From GCA-2737725 sp965229355 (GTDB taxonomy: Bacteria; Pseudomonadota; Alphaproteobacteria; Rhodospirillales; Rhodospirillaceae), in the NCBI GenBank assembly GCA_965229355.1, contig OZ245869.1:2542001-2606000 (forward strand): a stretch of DNA of 64,000 nt, read 5' to 3'. Made by a program: the position numbers and the translations under genes. The notes below the pieces were generated by a model. It was given only the letters and a program-made list of their open reading frames with translations. It ran no database searches and was not told the origin of the DNA. Below, one piece after another: positions 16,371-25,659 of this stretch; the first letter of the stretch is position 1, and each line of letters begins with the position of its first letter.

Positions 16371-17243
16371 TTACGCCGTTAAGCGCTCGGCCAGTTCAAG
16401 CTGCGACAAAATCTGATCATCGGCCAAGTCATAGGCCTCGATCACCATCGGCACATCGAAGTCTTTCAGGCGCGATGCGAACCATGAGTCTTGCGTGAAT
16501 GGCAGGTTCTGATCTTCCTGACCGTCATTGTCGCTGAGATGCAGCGCTTGAATGTATGGCGCCACCGTATCCATGAATTTATGCGCATCATAGTTCAGCG
16601 CTGTGGCCGAAACTTTGGTGTGCCCGACATCGATCAGGAAGCCGACGTTGGGCCGGTGCACCTCTTTCATGAAGCGCACAATTTCATCGGCATGGGTCAT
16701 CAGCAGCGGGTTCATCGGCGCTTTTTTCAGATATACCGGCGAGATGACATTGTTTTCGAGCAGCAGCGCTTTGCCTTTCGTGGCGGCATAATCGGCCACA
16801 TCGCGCACCGATTGGATCATCAACTGATACGCGGCTTCACGGTCGATGTTAGACTTGCCAAAAGCCTCAGCCTGCATGTCAGGCTTGCCCAACATCTGCG
16901 GACTTAAGGCGACGGCATAACCACTGTGCAGGCTGTAGAAATCGCAGTTCACCACCTTCGCCAAATCGATGGCGTAGCGGCAGTGGTTCAAGCTCCATGC
17001 CAAGCCATCAGCATCTGACGAGGTGAGGTTGAGGACTTTGGACTCAGCGGGGGCTGGGAAATAGTTGTGCACCAGCATCTGCAAGCCCTTACTGAGGCCC
17101 CGCCGCAAGGCGTGTTCTAAATCTGGCTCGTGATCGAGGCCTGAACTCATCTCCACGCGCTTCACGCCCAGCCGTAATGCTTCGTCGATAACGCCATTCA
17201 CGCTGCGCGTTCTAAACGCGCCTGATGACATATAAATTGTCAT
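16371..17243 (-). CDS. Sugar phosphate isomerase/epimerase-type TIM-barrel protein
   Basis: A 290-residue protein of the xylose-isomerase-like TIM-barrel family. Metal-binding strands are visible: LLLENNV, FLIDVGHTKV (Asp and His), LHLSDNDG and the C-terminal VIEAYD. Its start overlaps the stop of the NeuB-type synthase gene by 4 bases (ATGA), so the two are translated as a pair. It may supply or rearrange a sugar precursor for the nonulosonic acid synthase. That role is inferred only from the coupling. Confidence 0.8.
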   Translation of the reverse strand: MTIYMSSGAFRTRSVNGVIDEALRLGVKRVEMSSGLDHEPDLEHALRRGLSKGLQMLVHNYFPAPAESKVLNLTSSDADGLAWSLNHCRYAIDLAKVVNCDFYSLHSGYAVALSPQMLGKPDMQAEAFGKSNIDREAAYQLMIQSVRDVADYAATKGKALLLENNVISPVYLKKAPMNPLLMTHADEIVRFMKEVHRPNVGFLIDVGHTKVSATALNYDAHKFMDTVAPYIQALHLSDNDGQEDQNLPFTQDSWFASRLKDFDVPMVIEAYDLADDQILSQLELAERLTA

Positions 17244-18328
17244 GACTCGATTTTGCTCAATGAAAAGTCATCGGCTTTCAGGTGTTCGCCTGCCTTCAAA
17301 TCCTTGGTGGCATATGCACCCACCACCATGTCCCACGCGGCCGCAGGCACTGTGGCAATGGGGCGCATCAGTGTGAGATCAGCGGCTGTCAGTTTCGCGC
17401 CTTTTGCCACATTGCGTTTCATCGCAATGCCGCGCCGCATGCCGTAAATGTTGCGCGCTTCAATATCAGATGGCGCTTTTGTGGCTTTGCCGAGTGTCGC
17501 TTCGGTTTCACGAATTTTGGCGACATATGCTTTCATCTCTGGCACTTCCAGCGATGACGAGTGATCAGGCCCTGGCATAGTCTTGTCGAGCGTGAGGTGC
17601 TTTTCCACCACGCATGCACCCAACGCCACAGCGGCAATGCACGAGGTGTCGGTTTGCGTGTGATCGGAATAGCCCACCAACACGTCCAACTGGTCGCGCA
17701 TGGTCACCATGGCGCGCAAATTAGCGTCAGCTGCGGGTGAGGGGTAGTTCGTGGTGCATTGCAGGATCACGAAGTTTTCGTTCCCTGCGCCGCGCACGAT
17801 TTCCACCGCACGCTTCACTTCAACCATGGTGCACATTCCGGTTGATATAATCAGCGGCTTTTTGGTTTGCGCGGCGTATTTCAGGAAGCTGGGTTCTGCG
17901 GCATGAATGGATGCAAGCTTTAAGGCTGGCACATCGTGCCGCATCAAGAAGTCGATGTCCTCAATATTGTAGGGCGTAGACATAAACTCGATGCCAGCCT
18001 CATCGCAGGCTTTGATCAGGGCCGGATAAGCAGTTTCGTCCAACTCCAGTGCGCGCAGCATGTCGAGTTGTGACTCCGCCGCGTCCGTCACTTCCAACTG
18101 GTACGCTGCTTTGGGCGCGCTGGGCACTACAAGGCGCTCGGCTTTGAAGGTCTGGTACTTCACTGCGTCAGCGCCTGTGGCCTGTGCGGCAGTCACCAGC
18201 TTGAACGCCAAATCGGTCTGGCCGTTATGGTTCACGCCAGCCTCAGCCATGACAAAAACAGGCTGCTGGTCGCCCACATTGCGGCGGCCAATGGTAAACT
18301 GTCGTCTCTGAGCGGGTGTGATCGGCAT
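17240..18328 (-). CDS. neuB: Nonulosonic acid synthase, NeuB/LegI/PseI family
   Basis: A 362-residue enzyme that condenses phosphoenolpyruvate with a hexosamine derivative to give a nine-carbon sialic-acid-like sugar. The N-terminal TIM barrel (residues about 15-280) has AEAGVNHNG, DAVKYQTF, the STGMCT phosphate loop and the GYSDHT motif. The C-terminal SAF (antifreeze-like) domain is at about residues 295-355. The product could be neuraminic, legionaminic or pseudaminic acid; motif inspection alone does not separate these. A CMP-sugar synthetase is encoded at 19993. It starts opposite the glycosyltransferase-like gene at 18444, so the two share a divergent promoter region. Confidence 0.9.
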   Translation of the reverse strand: MPITPAQRRQFTIGRRNVGDQQPVFVMAEAGVNHNGQTDLAFKLVTAAQATGADAVKYQTFKAERLVVPSAPKAAYQLEVTDAAESQLDMLRALELDETAYPALIKACDEAGIEFMSTPYNIEDIDFLMRHDVPALKLASIHAAEPSFLKYAAQTKKPLIISTGMCTMVEVKRAVEIVRGAGNENFVILQCTTNYPSPAADANLRAMVTMRDQLDVLVGYSDHTQTDTSCIAAVALGACVVEKHLTLDKTMPGPDHSSSLEVPEMKAYVAKIRETEATLGKATKAPSDIEARNIYGMRRGIAMKRNVAKGAKLTAADLTLMRPIATVPAAAWDMVVGAYATKDLKAGEHLKADDFSLSKIES

Positions 18329-18443
18329 AGGGCCTCAAATATGAGATAACATTAACTTAGACAGCGTTAACAAGGTTGCAACGGTTATCGTGTTTTGTCA
18401 TGTCTCTGGAGCCATTTGGGCTTCTGCAGAGTCAGCAACATCC

Positions 18444-19991
18444 ATGTTTCCCACGCGCACCCTTTTGAAGCTATTTGCGGTTCTCGAGGATGAACTGGAC
18501 GTCAATCAGTTTGCCGTCGATGGCCTTCATCTATGGCCCGCCATGCGGTTTCTCTTAACCACGAAACTGCAGGACAACAACCAGTCCGATGAACGGATGC
18601 CGCAGGCCATTGTAGCCGAAGCGGAAATAGAGCGCCGGTTTGACGCGCTGATGGCGCGCACACCATCGTTGCCCGATATCACAATCGCGGAATTGCGCCG
18701 CAAAGCACCACGCGATCATGCGCGGCCGCGCAGCCAGAACGTGCTGATCATGTCACGCCCCGATGATCATAGCTTACGAACCGAGAGTGGCTTTTATGCT
18801 CCCGTGACAGACCCGTGGGCAGAATTGGCGGCGACACGTTTTTCGGTCGCCAAGGTTGAGTTCTCAAGCCCCGTGCAAGACAGCACCTTGCCGCGCTCCG
18901 TGATGACGCTGACAATTCCTAAAATGGGGAAGGCTGTGGAAACGGCTGCTGATGGTGCGCGGCGGACTGAAATTTTCAAAGCCGCGCGTGCCTTCGGCGC
19001 CATCATGGCCAAGTGGATGGCGGCCAATCTGGGTGCCAATCTCAGCGACTTGCCAGATGCGCTTGAAATCAAGATGAGCGGCCTGTGGTTGCAAAAGCAG
19101 TTGTACAGCGAAGTTCTGCGCGCGTTGAACCCCGGTATTGTATTGGCGACATGCTACTACTATCCGCCGTCAGCGGGCATGGTGTGGGCTGCGCGCGAGT
19201 TGGGTATTCCGGTTGCTGATATTCAGCATGGCGGGAATGGCGAATACCATATTGGGTATACGCATTGGCGACATGTGCCGTCGGGTGGCTACCATATGCT
19301 GCCGGATTATTTCTTTGTGTGGGACAATTTCTCGGCCAACAATATTCTGCGGTGGATGCCGAAAGACACAAACGTTCATCAACCTTTACTGACGGGCCGT
19401 TTCGGTATGGCCTGCACTAAGCGCGCTGCACTCGGCGAACATGCGCGCTCGCCCATGGAAATTCTGATCCAAGGCAGCGAGAAAGTGATTCTCGTCACAT
19501 TGCAAACGCTCGCCTCCACCGGCCTGACGCTAATGTTGCTGGAGGTGATGAAAAAAGCACCGCCCACGTGGACGTGGCTGGTGCGCGGCCATCCCATCGC
19601 GCAAAGCTGGGGCAAAAGGGAACTGATGCCTGAGGCTTTGACGGCCACATTGCGCGAAGCGGGGATTGTGCGGGCCGAAGTGCAGTTCTCAACCGCATTG
19701 CCGTTGGATGCGATCTTGCCTTACGTCAATCACCACGTCACAGGGTTTTCCGGAACTGTGCAGGAATGCGCCATGTATGGCGTGCGCACCAGCTTCACGC
19801 ACCCAACAGTATGGTCGTTCTTTGGCAACTACATCAATTTAGGGGCGGCAGATTTTGTCCAAACCGCTGACGAATTGTTGGCCTCTATCGCATCGGATAA
19901 GCCGTTCCCTGATCTTTCCAATGTCTTAACAGTGCCGCGCGACGATGAAGTGGCGATGACTGTTTTAAAACAGATTTTGAAAGCGCCTTAA
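18444..19991 (+). CDS. Probable GT-B type surface-carbohydrate transferase
   Basis: A 515-residue protein of no family I recognise with confidence. The central part (PPSAGMVWAARELGIPVADIQHGGNGEYH; DYFFVWDNFSANNI) resembles capsule-polysaccharide or glycerophosphotransferase-like GT-B enzymes. There, an HG motif in the second strand and a later GFSGT-type loop (HVTGFSGTVQECAMYG) bind the donor. The start ATG 18444 is preferred; a GTG at 18390 would add 18 residues. The CMP-sugar synthetase gene follows after one base, so it may be the transferase for the nonulosonic acid (inference). Confidence 0.6.
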   Translation: MFPTRTLLKLFAVLEDELDVNQFAVDGLHLWPAMRFLLTTKLQDNNQSDERMPQAIVAEAEIERRFDALMARTPSLPDITIAELRRKAPRDHARPRSQNVLIMSRPDDHSLRTESGFYAPVTDPWAELAATRFSVAKVEFSSPVQDSTLPRSVMTLTIPKMGKAVETAADGARRTEIFKAARAFGAIMAKWMAANLGANLSDLPDALEIKMSGLWLQKQLYSEVLRALNPGIVLATCYYYPPSAGMVWAARELGIPVADIQHGGNGEYHIGYTHWRHVPSGGYHMLPDYFFVWDNFSANNILRWMPKDTNVHQPLLTGRFGMACTKRAALGEHARSPMEILIQGSEKVILVTLQTLASTGLTLMLLEVMKKAPPTWTWLVRGHPIAQSWGKRELMPEALTATLREAGIVRAEVQFSTALPLDAILPYVNHHVTGFSGTVQECAMYGVRTSFTHPTVWSFFGNYINLGAADFVQTADELLASIASDKPFPDLSNVLTVPRDDEVAMTVLKQILKAP

Positions 19992-19992
19992 C

Positions 19993-20706
19993 ATGGCCGG
20001 TGGTTCGAAAGATGTGATCGCGCTGATTCCCGCACGCGGCGGATCAAAAGGCGTTCCACGCAAGAACGTACGGCCCTTGTTAGGTAAGCCGCTGATCGCC
20101 TGGACGATTGATGCCGCACTGGCGGCAAAGTCTGTGCGGCGTGTCATTGTGTCGACGGACGATCACGAGATTGCGGTGTTGGCACGCGCGTGTGGGGCCG
20201 AGGTGCCGTTTATGCGCCCGGCTGAGTTTGCGCAAGATGACACGACCGACATGCCGGTACTGAAGCATGCGCTCGAGTTTCTGACGGTCAAAGAAAGCTA
20301 CGACTGCGAGATGATCGCGTGGCTGCGGCCCACGGCGCCTTTACGAACGGCCGATGACATTGATACTGCCGTCACCATTTTGGCCAGCAGTGATGCAGAC
20401 TCTGTGCGCTCGGTTTCTGCCAGCAAGGCACATCCCTATTGGATGAAGACAATTTCAGATGGTGTTTTGCATCCCTTCATCGCAGGTGAGGATGAGCACA
20501 AGTATCCGCGCCGTCAGACGTTGCCGCCAGCTTATGGCTTGAATGGCGCGGTCGATGTGACGCGCACGAAAACGCTGCAAGGCTGGTCCACCTTATGGGG
20601 CGAACGTATTGCCGGTTACATCATGCCGCCTGAACGCAGCATTGATATTGACATGGAAAGTGATTTTGTAATTGCGGAAGCCTTATTGAAGGCCAGACTT
20701 ATTTAA
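19993..20706 (+). CDS. neuA: CMP-nonulosonic acid (acylneuraminate) cytidylyltransferase
   Basis: A 237-residue nucleotidyltransferase that activates a sialic-acid-like sugar with CTP. The N-terminal signature IPARGGSKGVPRKN binds the nucleotide. STDDHEIA, RPTAPLRTADDID and the late SIDIDMESDF (metal-binding Asp residues) are typical of NeuA/LegF/PseF. It lies one base downstream of the putative transferase gene. With the NeuB-type synthase it defines a nonulosonic-acid pathway. Its last 4 bases overlap the end of a convergent gene. Confidence 0.92.
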   Translation: MAGGSKDVIALIPARGGSKGVPRKNVRPLLGKPLIAWTIDAALAAKSVRRVIVSTDDHEIAVLARACGAEVPFMRPAEFAQDDTTDMPVLKHALEFLTVKESYDCEMIAWLRPTAPLRTADDIDTAVTILASSDADSVRSVSASKAHPYWMKTISDGVLHPFIAGEDEHKYPRRQTLPPAYGLNGAVDVTRTKTLQGWSTLWGERIAGYIMPPERSIDIDMESDFVIAEALLKARLI

Positions 20707-22187
20707 ATACCAAAGCCTAGTTGCTGAATCTTCAGCAAGCGCCGTTTGGCCGCAGCATTGTGAATACCTTCACACACGCGGTCGACTTCATCCAGGCTAA
20801 GATCATTGGCGGTCGGCAGGCTTAAACCGCGCGCCGCGTAATCTTCCGAGACTGGGCAGGGTACAGCGCGACCACTGGCAAAGGCTGGTTGACCCCATAG
20901 CGGGAAGAATACATTGCGCGTTTCAATGCCTTTAATGCTCAAGTCATCGCGCAATTCATCACGCGTCAGACCGAAGCCCTTGGCATCCACCGCGAACGAA
21001 TAAAGCCAGAAGATGTTTTTGGCCCACGCGGCCTGCGTCGGCAGTTCCAGCCCTTTAATGACATCAAGCTGCTCGGTATAGCGTTTGGCGATACGCAACC
21101 GGTTATTGAGAAATTTCTCGATTTGCTCAATCTGTGCCAAACCAACAGCGGCTTGTAGATTAGTCATGCGATAGTTGAAGCCAGGATAGATGTGCCAGTA
21201 GCGGCGATCTTTCGTCATGCCGTGATCGCGCAGGATGCTGATTTTATCAATCAACGCTGCGTCTTTCGTAATCACCATGCCGCCTTCGCCCGTGGTGATG
21301 ACTTTGTTGGCAAAAAAGCTGAAGCAACCCACATGCCCTTGCAGGCCGGATTTGTGTCCTTTGTATTCTGCGCCTAAAGATTCCGCGCAATCTTCGATCA
21401 CCCAAATGCCCCGCGCATTTGCTAACTCGATAATCGGGTCCATGTCGCACGGATGGCCATAAAGGTGCACCGGAATGATGGCTTTAGTGCGTGGGGACAG
21501 GGCCGGTGTAATCGTGGCGGCGCTCAAGCCTAATGTGGCGGGGTCGACATCGGCGAACACAGGGGTTGCCCCACAGTGCATCACCACATTTGCCGTCGCG
21601 CCGAATGTCAGGTTTGGCACAATCACTTCGTCGCCAGGGCCAACACCTAATGCGACCAAGGCCACATGTAGCGCCGTTGTGCCCGACGACACGCTACGCG
21701 CATAACCGCCGCCCATGTAGTTCGCGAACGACTTTTCAAAGCGTTCTACATAAGGGCCTTGCGATGAAATCCAGCCTGATGTGATGCAATCGGTGACATA
21801 CTTCAGTTCGTTTCCGCCCAGGTTGGGCTTCGCTAAGGGTAAACGCCATAAATCCGCCCATGACAAAATACCAACGGGGCGGTTTGCGGAATCGAGAATA
21901 GGAATAAAACGAATACGCTCGTTCAGCATTGCCAACTGCGCGGTGTGGTCGGTGTTCTCGCGCGCGAATGTGAATGATGTATTCATCACCTGATCAGCAG
22001 TCGCTGTCAGCGCCATGCCATTCAAGATGGCGCGGCGCACGTCGCCGTCCGTCACCACGCCTTTCAGCGCGTTCGATTCATCAACGATGAAAATAATATC
22101 GCCCGCAATCTCGTTGGTGCGCGCCATCACCTCTTTCAAGGTAGCTGTCAGCGGCAGGCAGTTCTTTTCGACGTTGGCGCGGGCCAT
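20703..22187 (-). CDS. CBS-domain pair fused to a DegT/DnrJ/EryC1 sugar aminotransferase
   Basis: A 494-residue two-part protein. Residues about 1-125 are two CBS repeats (IIFIVDESNALKGVVTDGDVRRAI; RFIPILDSANRPVGILSWADL), which usually sense adenine nucleotides. The rest is a PLP sugar aminotransferase with SSGTTALHVAL, DCAESLGAEYKG and the PLP lysine in FFANKVITTGEGG. The aminotransferase resembles those that aminate C4 of nucleotide-linked keto-sugars (LegC/PseC/PglE). A free-standing CBS plus nucleotidyltransferase arrangement is known for PtmE in legionaminic acid synthesis, but fusion to the aminotransferase is unusual. The next gene upstream on this strand is a sugar epimerase/dehydratase. 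Confidence 0.88.
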   Translation of the reverse strand: MARANVEKNCLPLTATLKEVMARTNEIAGDIIFIVDESNALKGVVTDGDVRRAILNGMALTATADQVMNTSFTFARENTDHTAQLAMLNERIRFIPILDSANRPVGILSWADLWRLPLAKPNLGGNELKYVTDCITSGWISSQGPYVERFEKSFANYMGGGYARSVSSGTTALHVALVALGVGPGDEVIVPNLTFGATANVVMHCGATPVFADVDPATLGLSAATITPALSPRTKAIIPVHLYGHPCDMDPIIELANARGIWVIEDCAESLGAEYKGHKSGLQGHVGCFSFFANKVITTGEGGMVITKDAALIDKISILRDHGMTKDRRYWHIYPGFNYRMTNLQAAVGLAQIEQIEKFLNNRLRIAKRYTEQLDVIKGLELPTQAAWAKNIFWLYSFAVDAKGFGLTRDELRDDLSIKGIETRNVFFPLWGQPAFASGRAVPCPVSEDYAARGLSLPTANDLSLDEVDRVCEGIHNAAAKRRLLKIQQLGFGI

Positions 22188-22189
22188 GA

Positions 22190-23128
22190 CTAAGCTTTTG
22201 CCTCGGCTTCAATCTCAGCTTTAATCCATTGCGCATACTCAGGCAGTCCATCCGCTAAGGTCACGTGCGGCGCAAATCCTGAGGCGTGCAGTTTTGTGGT
22301 GTCAGCGCGCATGTGCGTTGGGTCGCCTGCTTTGGTCTCGCCCGAGAACTGAATACTGGTTTGTTTGCCTAAGGCTTGCGCCATCATACCGGCAAAGCTT
22401 GCAATTGTCGTGGCAGAGCCGGTGCCGCCATTGACGATAGTGGTGCCAGTGAAATCGCGCGTGGCCAGGTGCGCGATCACGCTAATGGCGTCGGCAATGT
22501 TCAGGAAGTCACGGGTTTCCTGGCCTGTGCCAAACAGCGTCACGCCAGATGATTGCGCCAGCAATTTCTTGCCTAGTTCCCACGGTAATTGTTTGCGTAA
22601 ACCCGGCCCGTAAACCGAGAAGAAACGAACGATGCCGATGCTTAAGCGCCCTTCAGCGCCCGCAATGTCGCAGAGGCGTTCTACTTCTTGTTTGTCTTGG
22701 CCGTAAATAGACGTCGGGCTTAAGACGCCGTCTTCAGCCAACGGGGCCGTACCCCCAGCATTGCCGTACACCGCAGCACTGGATGGATAAATGATCCGCG
22801 TGCCTGGGGCGTCGCGGCCCAGGGTTTTCAAAATTGCCGTGGTGGTGCCCACCGTATCTTGGCGCGATTTTTCGGGGTTGGCTTGGGCTTGGCCCACGGT
22901 GCCGGTGCCCGCCGCATGAAATACCACATCAGGTTTACCATGGGCTTTAAGTGCGGCTTCCAAAATCCAATCTTCAATCGGTGCCACATGAAACGCGCTC
23001 GAAGGCAGTGTGACGTCCGGGCGGTGACGATCAAACCCAATCACACGCCAGCCATTGCTGGAAAAAAAACGTGTCGCGGCTCCGCCGATGAAGCCCGCAG
23101 CGCCGGTGATCCAGATAACGCGGTCCAT
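22190..23128 (-). CDS. NAD-dependent nucleotide-sugar epimerase/dehydratase (extended SDR)
   Basis: A 312-residue extended short-chain dehydrogenase. The N-terminal GAAGFIGG binds NAD(P), PSSAAVYG carries the catalytic Ser, and the YxxxK motif is YGQDK. RFFSVYGPG and the late TRDFLNIADA are typical of UDP-sugar 4-epimerases and dehydratases. The start at 23128 (MDRVIWITG) is chosen because it begins the Rossmann fold; an open frame extends 30 residues further. It sits in the reverse-strand run 25507-20703 between a methyltransferase and the CBS-aminotransferase. The exact substrate is unknown. Confidence 0.85.
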   Translation of the reverse strand: MDRVIWITGAAGFIGGAATRFFSSNGWRVIGFDRHRPDVTLPSSAFHVAPIEDWILEAALKAHGKPDVVFHAAGTGTVGQAQANPEKSRQDTVGTTTAILKTLGRDAPGTRIIYPSSAAVYGNAGGTAPLAEDGVLSPTSIYGQDKQEVERLCDIAGAEGRLSIGIVRFFSVYGPGLRKQLPWELGKKLLAQSSGVTLFGTGQETRDFLNIADAISVIAHLATRDFTGTTIVNGGTGSATTIASFAGMMAQALGKQTSIQFSGETKAGDPTHMRADTTKLHASGFAPHVTLADGLPEYAQWIKAEIEAEAKA

Positions 23129-23135
23129 GACCTGC

Positions 23136-23930
23136 TTAGTATTTACGGATGGCGAAGCCAACGCCGTAACCGGCTTCGCGGTAGCTGAAGGTGGAGAAGC
23201 GGTCGTCGTTTTCCACAAGTGCGCGCCACACGCCGTTTAATTCAGGGTGAGCAGGGTGGGAGATGTCATCAAACACCACGGCTCCGCCAATCGCCAAGCG
23301 CGGCAGCACATCACATAAATCTTGCGCGGCCCCGACTTCAGAGTGATCGCCGTCGACTGTGATGATATCTAAAAACGCATCGGAATTTTTAGCAAAGAAG
23401 GCCGGGATGGTTTGGTGGCTGTCACCATCGGTGAAGCTAGCTGGACCTTTGTGACCGATTTTTTTCAGTTCGTTCTTCACAAAATCTGGGCCTGGGTTTT
23501 CCATACCAGCGTAGTTCGCCATCCACATATCAAACAGGAACATGGCCGTGTATGGTGATTTGCTGGCTACCGCGCACGCGCTGCGCCCACGACGCACGCC
23601 GATTTCCAGGTATGTCCGTGGCTGCAAAACTTCAGATAAACACAACAGGACCGTCACGATATCCGCATAGCGCCAATCGGCACCAAACTGTTGCCGGCCG
23701 TGTGCATAGAAGTCTTTTAAGTAGGTTGTATATTCATCGGGTGCCAAGTGGCTCATCAAGTCCAAAGCCTGGGCCTGATAATCGGTCCGTTCCAGCTTTG
23801 CTGCCAGCGTGTCTGCGCCGACCATGACAGGCGGGTACCACGCAGCTTGACCTGACGCCGGTTGATGGCAGACAGCAGGCACAAAAGCCTTGGTAGCGGA
23901 ATAGGGCGGCCGGGCAAAGGTGCGCGACAT
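23136..23930 (-). CDS. Class I SAM-dependent methyltransferase (Methyltransf_24-like)
   Basis: A 264-residue protein with a Rossmann methyltransferase core. TYLEIGVRRGRSA is the SAM-binding motif I (about residues 112-124), and DIITVDGDHS followed by GGAVVFDDI are motifs II/III. Similar proteins methylate sugars in glycan loci. The start at 23930 is supported by CGAGGA seven bases upstream; an internal ATG at 23825 is possible. The first 35 residues look low in structure. The gene is in the same direction and tightly spaced with the acetyltransferase and epimerase genes. Confidence 0.78.
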   Translation of the reverse strand: MSRTFARPPYSATKAFVPAVCHQPASGQAAWYPPVMVGADTLAAKLERTDYQAQALDLMSHLAPDEYTTYLKDFYAHGRQQFGADWRYADIVTVLLCLSEVLQPRTYLEIGVRRGRSACAVASKSPYTAMFLFDMWMANYAGMENPGPDFVKNELKKIGHKGPASFTDGDSHQTIPAFFAKNSDAFLDIITVDGDHSEVGAAQDLCDVLPRLAIGGAVVFDDISHPAHPELNGVWRALVENDDRFSTFSYREAGYGVGFAIRKY

Positions 23931-23945
23931 AACGTGTCCTCGAAC

Positions 23946-24413
23946 TTAAAGCGGGCGAATAAGTTTTGCGGGGTTTCCGGCATAAATGCCAGGCTTATTG
24001 ATTGATTTCGTCACCACGGCGCCAGCACCAATCACGGCATTGTCACAAATATCAACCGGCAGAATGGTGGCATTACTGCCGATGGAAACATGATTGCCGA
24101 TGGTGGTGGCTTTCCATTTTGTCTTATCGCCACCGGCGGGTCCGCCTGTGGCAAACGTATCATTCACGAACATCACGCCGTGACCGATAAAGCAATCGTC
24201 ACCAATCGTCACCATTTCGCAAATGAAAGCGTGAGATTGAACGCGTGTGCGCTGACCGATAACGACTGTTTTCTGAATTTCGACAAATGGGCCGATCTTG
24301 GAATTGTCGCCAATGACGCAGCCGTACAAGTTGCACGGCTTTTGCACGGTGACATTTGTGCCGAACGTAACGTCGATAATGCCGCTGTCTTTAATGAGTG
24401 GCATGTTGGTCAT
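23946..24413 (-). CDS. wbpD: Hexapeptide-repeat sugar N-acetyltransferase, WbpD-like
   Basis: A 155-residue left-handed beta-helix acetyltransferase built of hexapeptide repeats (VIGDNS, KIGPFV, TIGDDC, FIGHGV, SIGSNA, VIGAGA). It ends with YAGNPAKLIRPL, typical of WbpD/WlbB. These enzymes acetylate the 3-amino group of UDP-2-acetamido-3-amino-glucuronic acid. The matching aminotransferase overlaps it upstream by ATGA, and a WbpB-like dehydrogenase is encoded at 27994. This makes the assignment stronger than sequence alone. Confidence 0.85.
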   Translation of the reverse strand: MTNMPLIKDSGIIDVTFGTNVTVQKPCNLYGCVIGDNSKIGPFVEIQKTVVIGQRTRVQSHAFICEMVTIGDDCFIGHGVMFVNDTFATGGPAGGDKTKWKATTIGNHVSIGSNATILPVDICDNAVIGAGAVVTKSINKPGIYAGNPAKLIRPL

Positions 24414-25507
24414 GCGGGCCGTGCCAATTTCACAACGGCGTTGGTCACCGTTTCAACTTCAGCATCCGTAATGTCACCACAGATGGGCAAGCTCAGAACG
24501 TGTGCGGCGGCATGATCGGTACGCGGCAAACTCACGTTGGCGGCGGGTAAGCTTTTTAGTGCTGGCTGTTTGTGTAGCGGGATCGGGTAGTGCACGCCCA
24601 CACCAATGCCTGCGGCTTTCAGTTTGTCTGCCGTTGCATCACGGTCTGCGGCTTCGATCACGTAAACGTGGTAAACGCACGTGCTGTTGGCCAAAGGTTC
24701 GATCACCTTAAAGCCAGCCGCTTTCAGTTTATCTGTGTAGTGCGCGGCAACGGCTTGGCGGCGTGCGGTCCACTTTTGCAGATGCTTCAATTTCACGTTC
24801 AACACGACTGCTTGCAATTCATCCATGCGGGCGTTGCCGCCAATCACATCGTGGCTGTACTTCGCTTCACGGCCATGGTCGGCCAACTTTGAGATCAGCG
24901 CTGCAACCTGTGCATCGCGTGCAATCACAAGCCCGGCATCGCCGTAAGCGCCTAAATTTTTGCCGGGATAGAAGCTGAAGGTGCCTGCATCGCCGATGGT
25001 TCCGGCAATCGCGCCCTTGTGTGTGGCAAGGTGAGCTTGAGCGGTGTCTTCGATCACTTTGAGATTTGACTGATTGGCCACCGCCATCAGGCTGGTCATA
25101 TCGGCCACGCTGCCGTAGAGGTGCACCGGCAAGATAGCGCGCGTCGCTTTACTGATCGGAAGCTTGGCTGCATCAAGCGTATACGAGGCCGGTTCGATAT
25201 CGGCAAACACAGGCGTCGCGCCGACATTGATGATCGCTTCCACCGTGGCAAAGAACGTATGGGCGACCGTAATCACCTCGTCGCCAGGGCCAATGCCCAT
25301 GGCCTTTAAAGCCAATTCAATGGCCGTGGTGCCGTTGGAACAGGCGGTGCCGTGTTTTGCACCAAAAGCAGCCAAGTAGGCGGCGGTGAAGGCTTTCACT
25401 TCACGACCGTTAATAAATTCTTGACGACCGAGCACGCCTGCAAAGGCCGTGTCGATCTCAGCCTTAAGGCCAGCGTACTGGCGCTGTAGGTTTACGAGCG
25501 GAATCAT
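24410..25507 (-). CDS. wbpE: Sugar 3-aminotransferase, WbpE-like (DegT family)
   Basis: A 365-residue PLP-dependent aminotransferase. It shows CSNGTTAIELAL, DTAQAHLATHKG and the PLP-lysine segment SFYPGKNLGAYGDAG, which is characteristic of the WbpE/WlbC/FdtB branch. It would aminate the 3-keto group of UDP-2-acetamido-2-deoxy-3-keto-glucuronic acid. Its stop overlaps the WbpD-like start by 4 bases. It is the first gene of a five-gene reverse-strand run, divergent from the large fusion gene at 25660, with a 152-base shared promoter region between them. Confidence 0.87.
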   Translation of the reverse strand: MIPLVNLQRQYAGLKAEIDTAFAGVLGRQEFINGREVKAFTAAYLAAFGAKHGTACSNGTTAIELALKAMGIGPGDEVITVAHTFFATVEAIINVGATPVFADIEPASYTLDAAKLPISKATRAILPVHLYGSVADMTSLMAVANQSNLKVIEDTAQAHLATHKGAIAGTIGDAGTFSFYPGKNLGAYGDAGLVIARDAQVAALISKLADHGREAKYSHDVIGGNARMDELQAVVLNVKLKHLQKWTARRQAVAAHYTDKLKAAGFKVIEPLANSTCVYHVYVIEAADRDATADKLKAAGIGVGVHYPIPLHKQPALKSLPAANVSLPRTDHAAAHVLSLPICGDITDAEVETVTNAVVKLARPA

Positions 25508-25659
25508 CCCACTACTGTGGGCCGAGAACGTGAATAATCAGATAACAAATCGTAAACCAAACAAGGCCATAGTGTGGGAACCAGCGTGTCTGATCCGGAC
25601 ACGCGCAGGTTGGAATTTGCCATGTCGGAATATCAGCACAGTCAGGGTGGGCGCTAACG

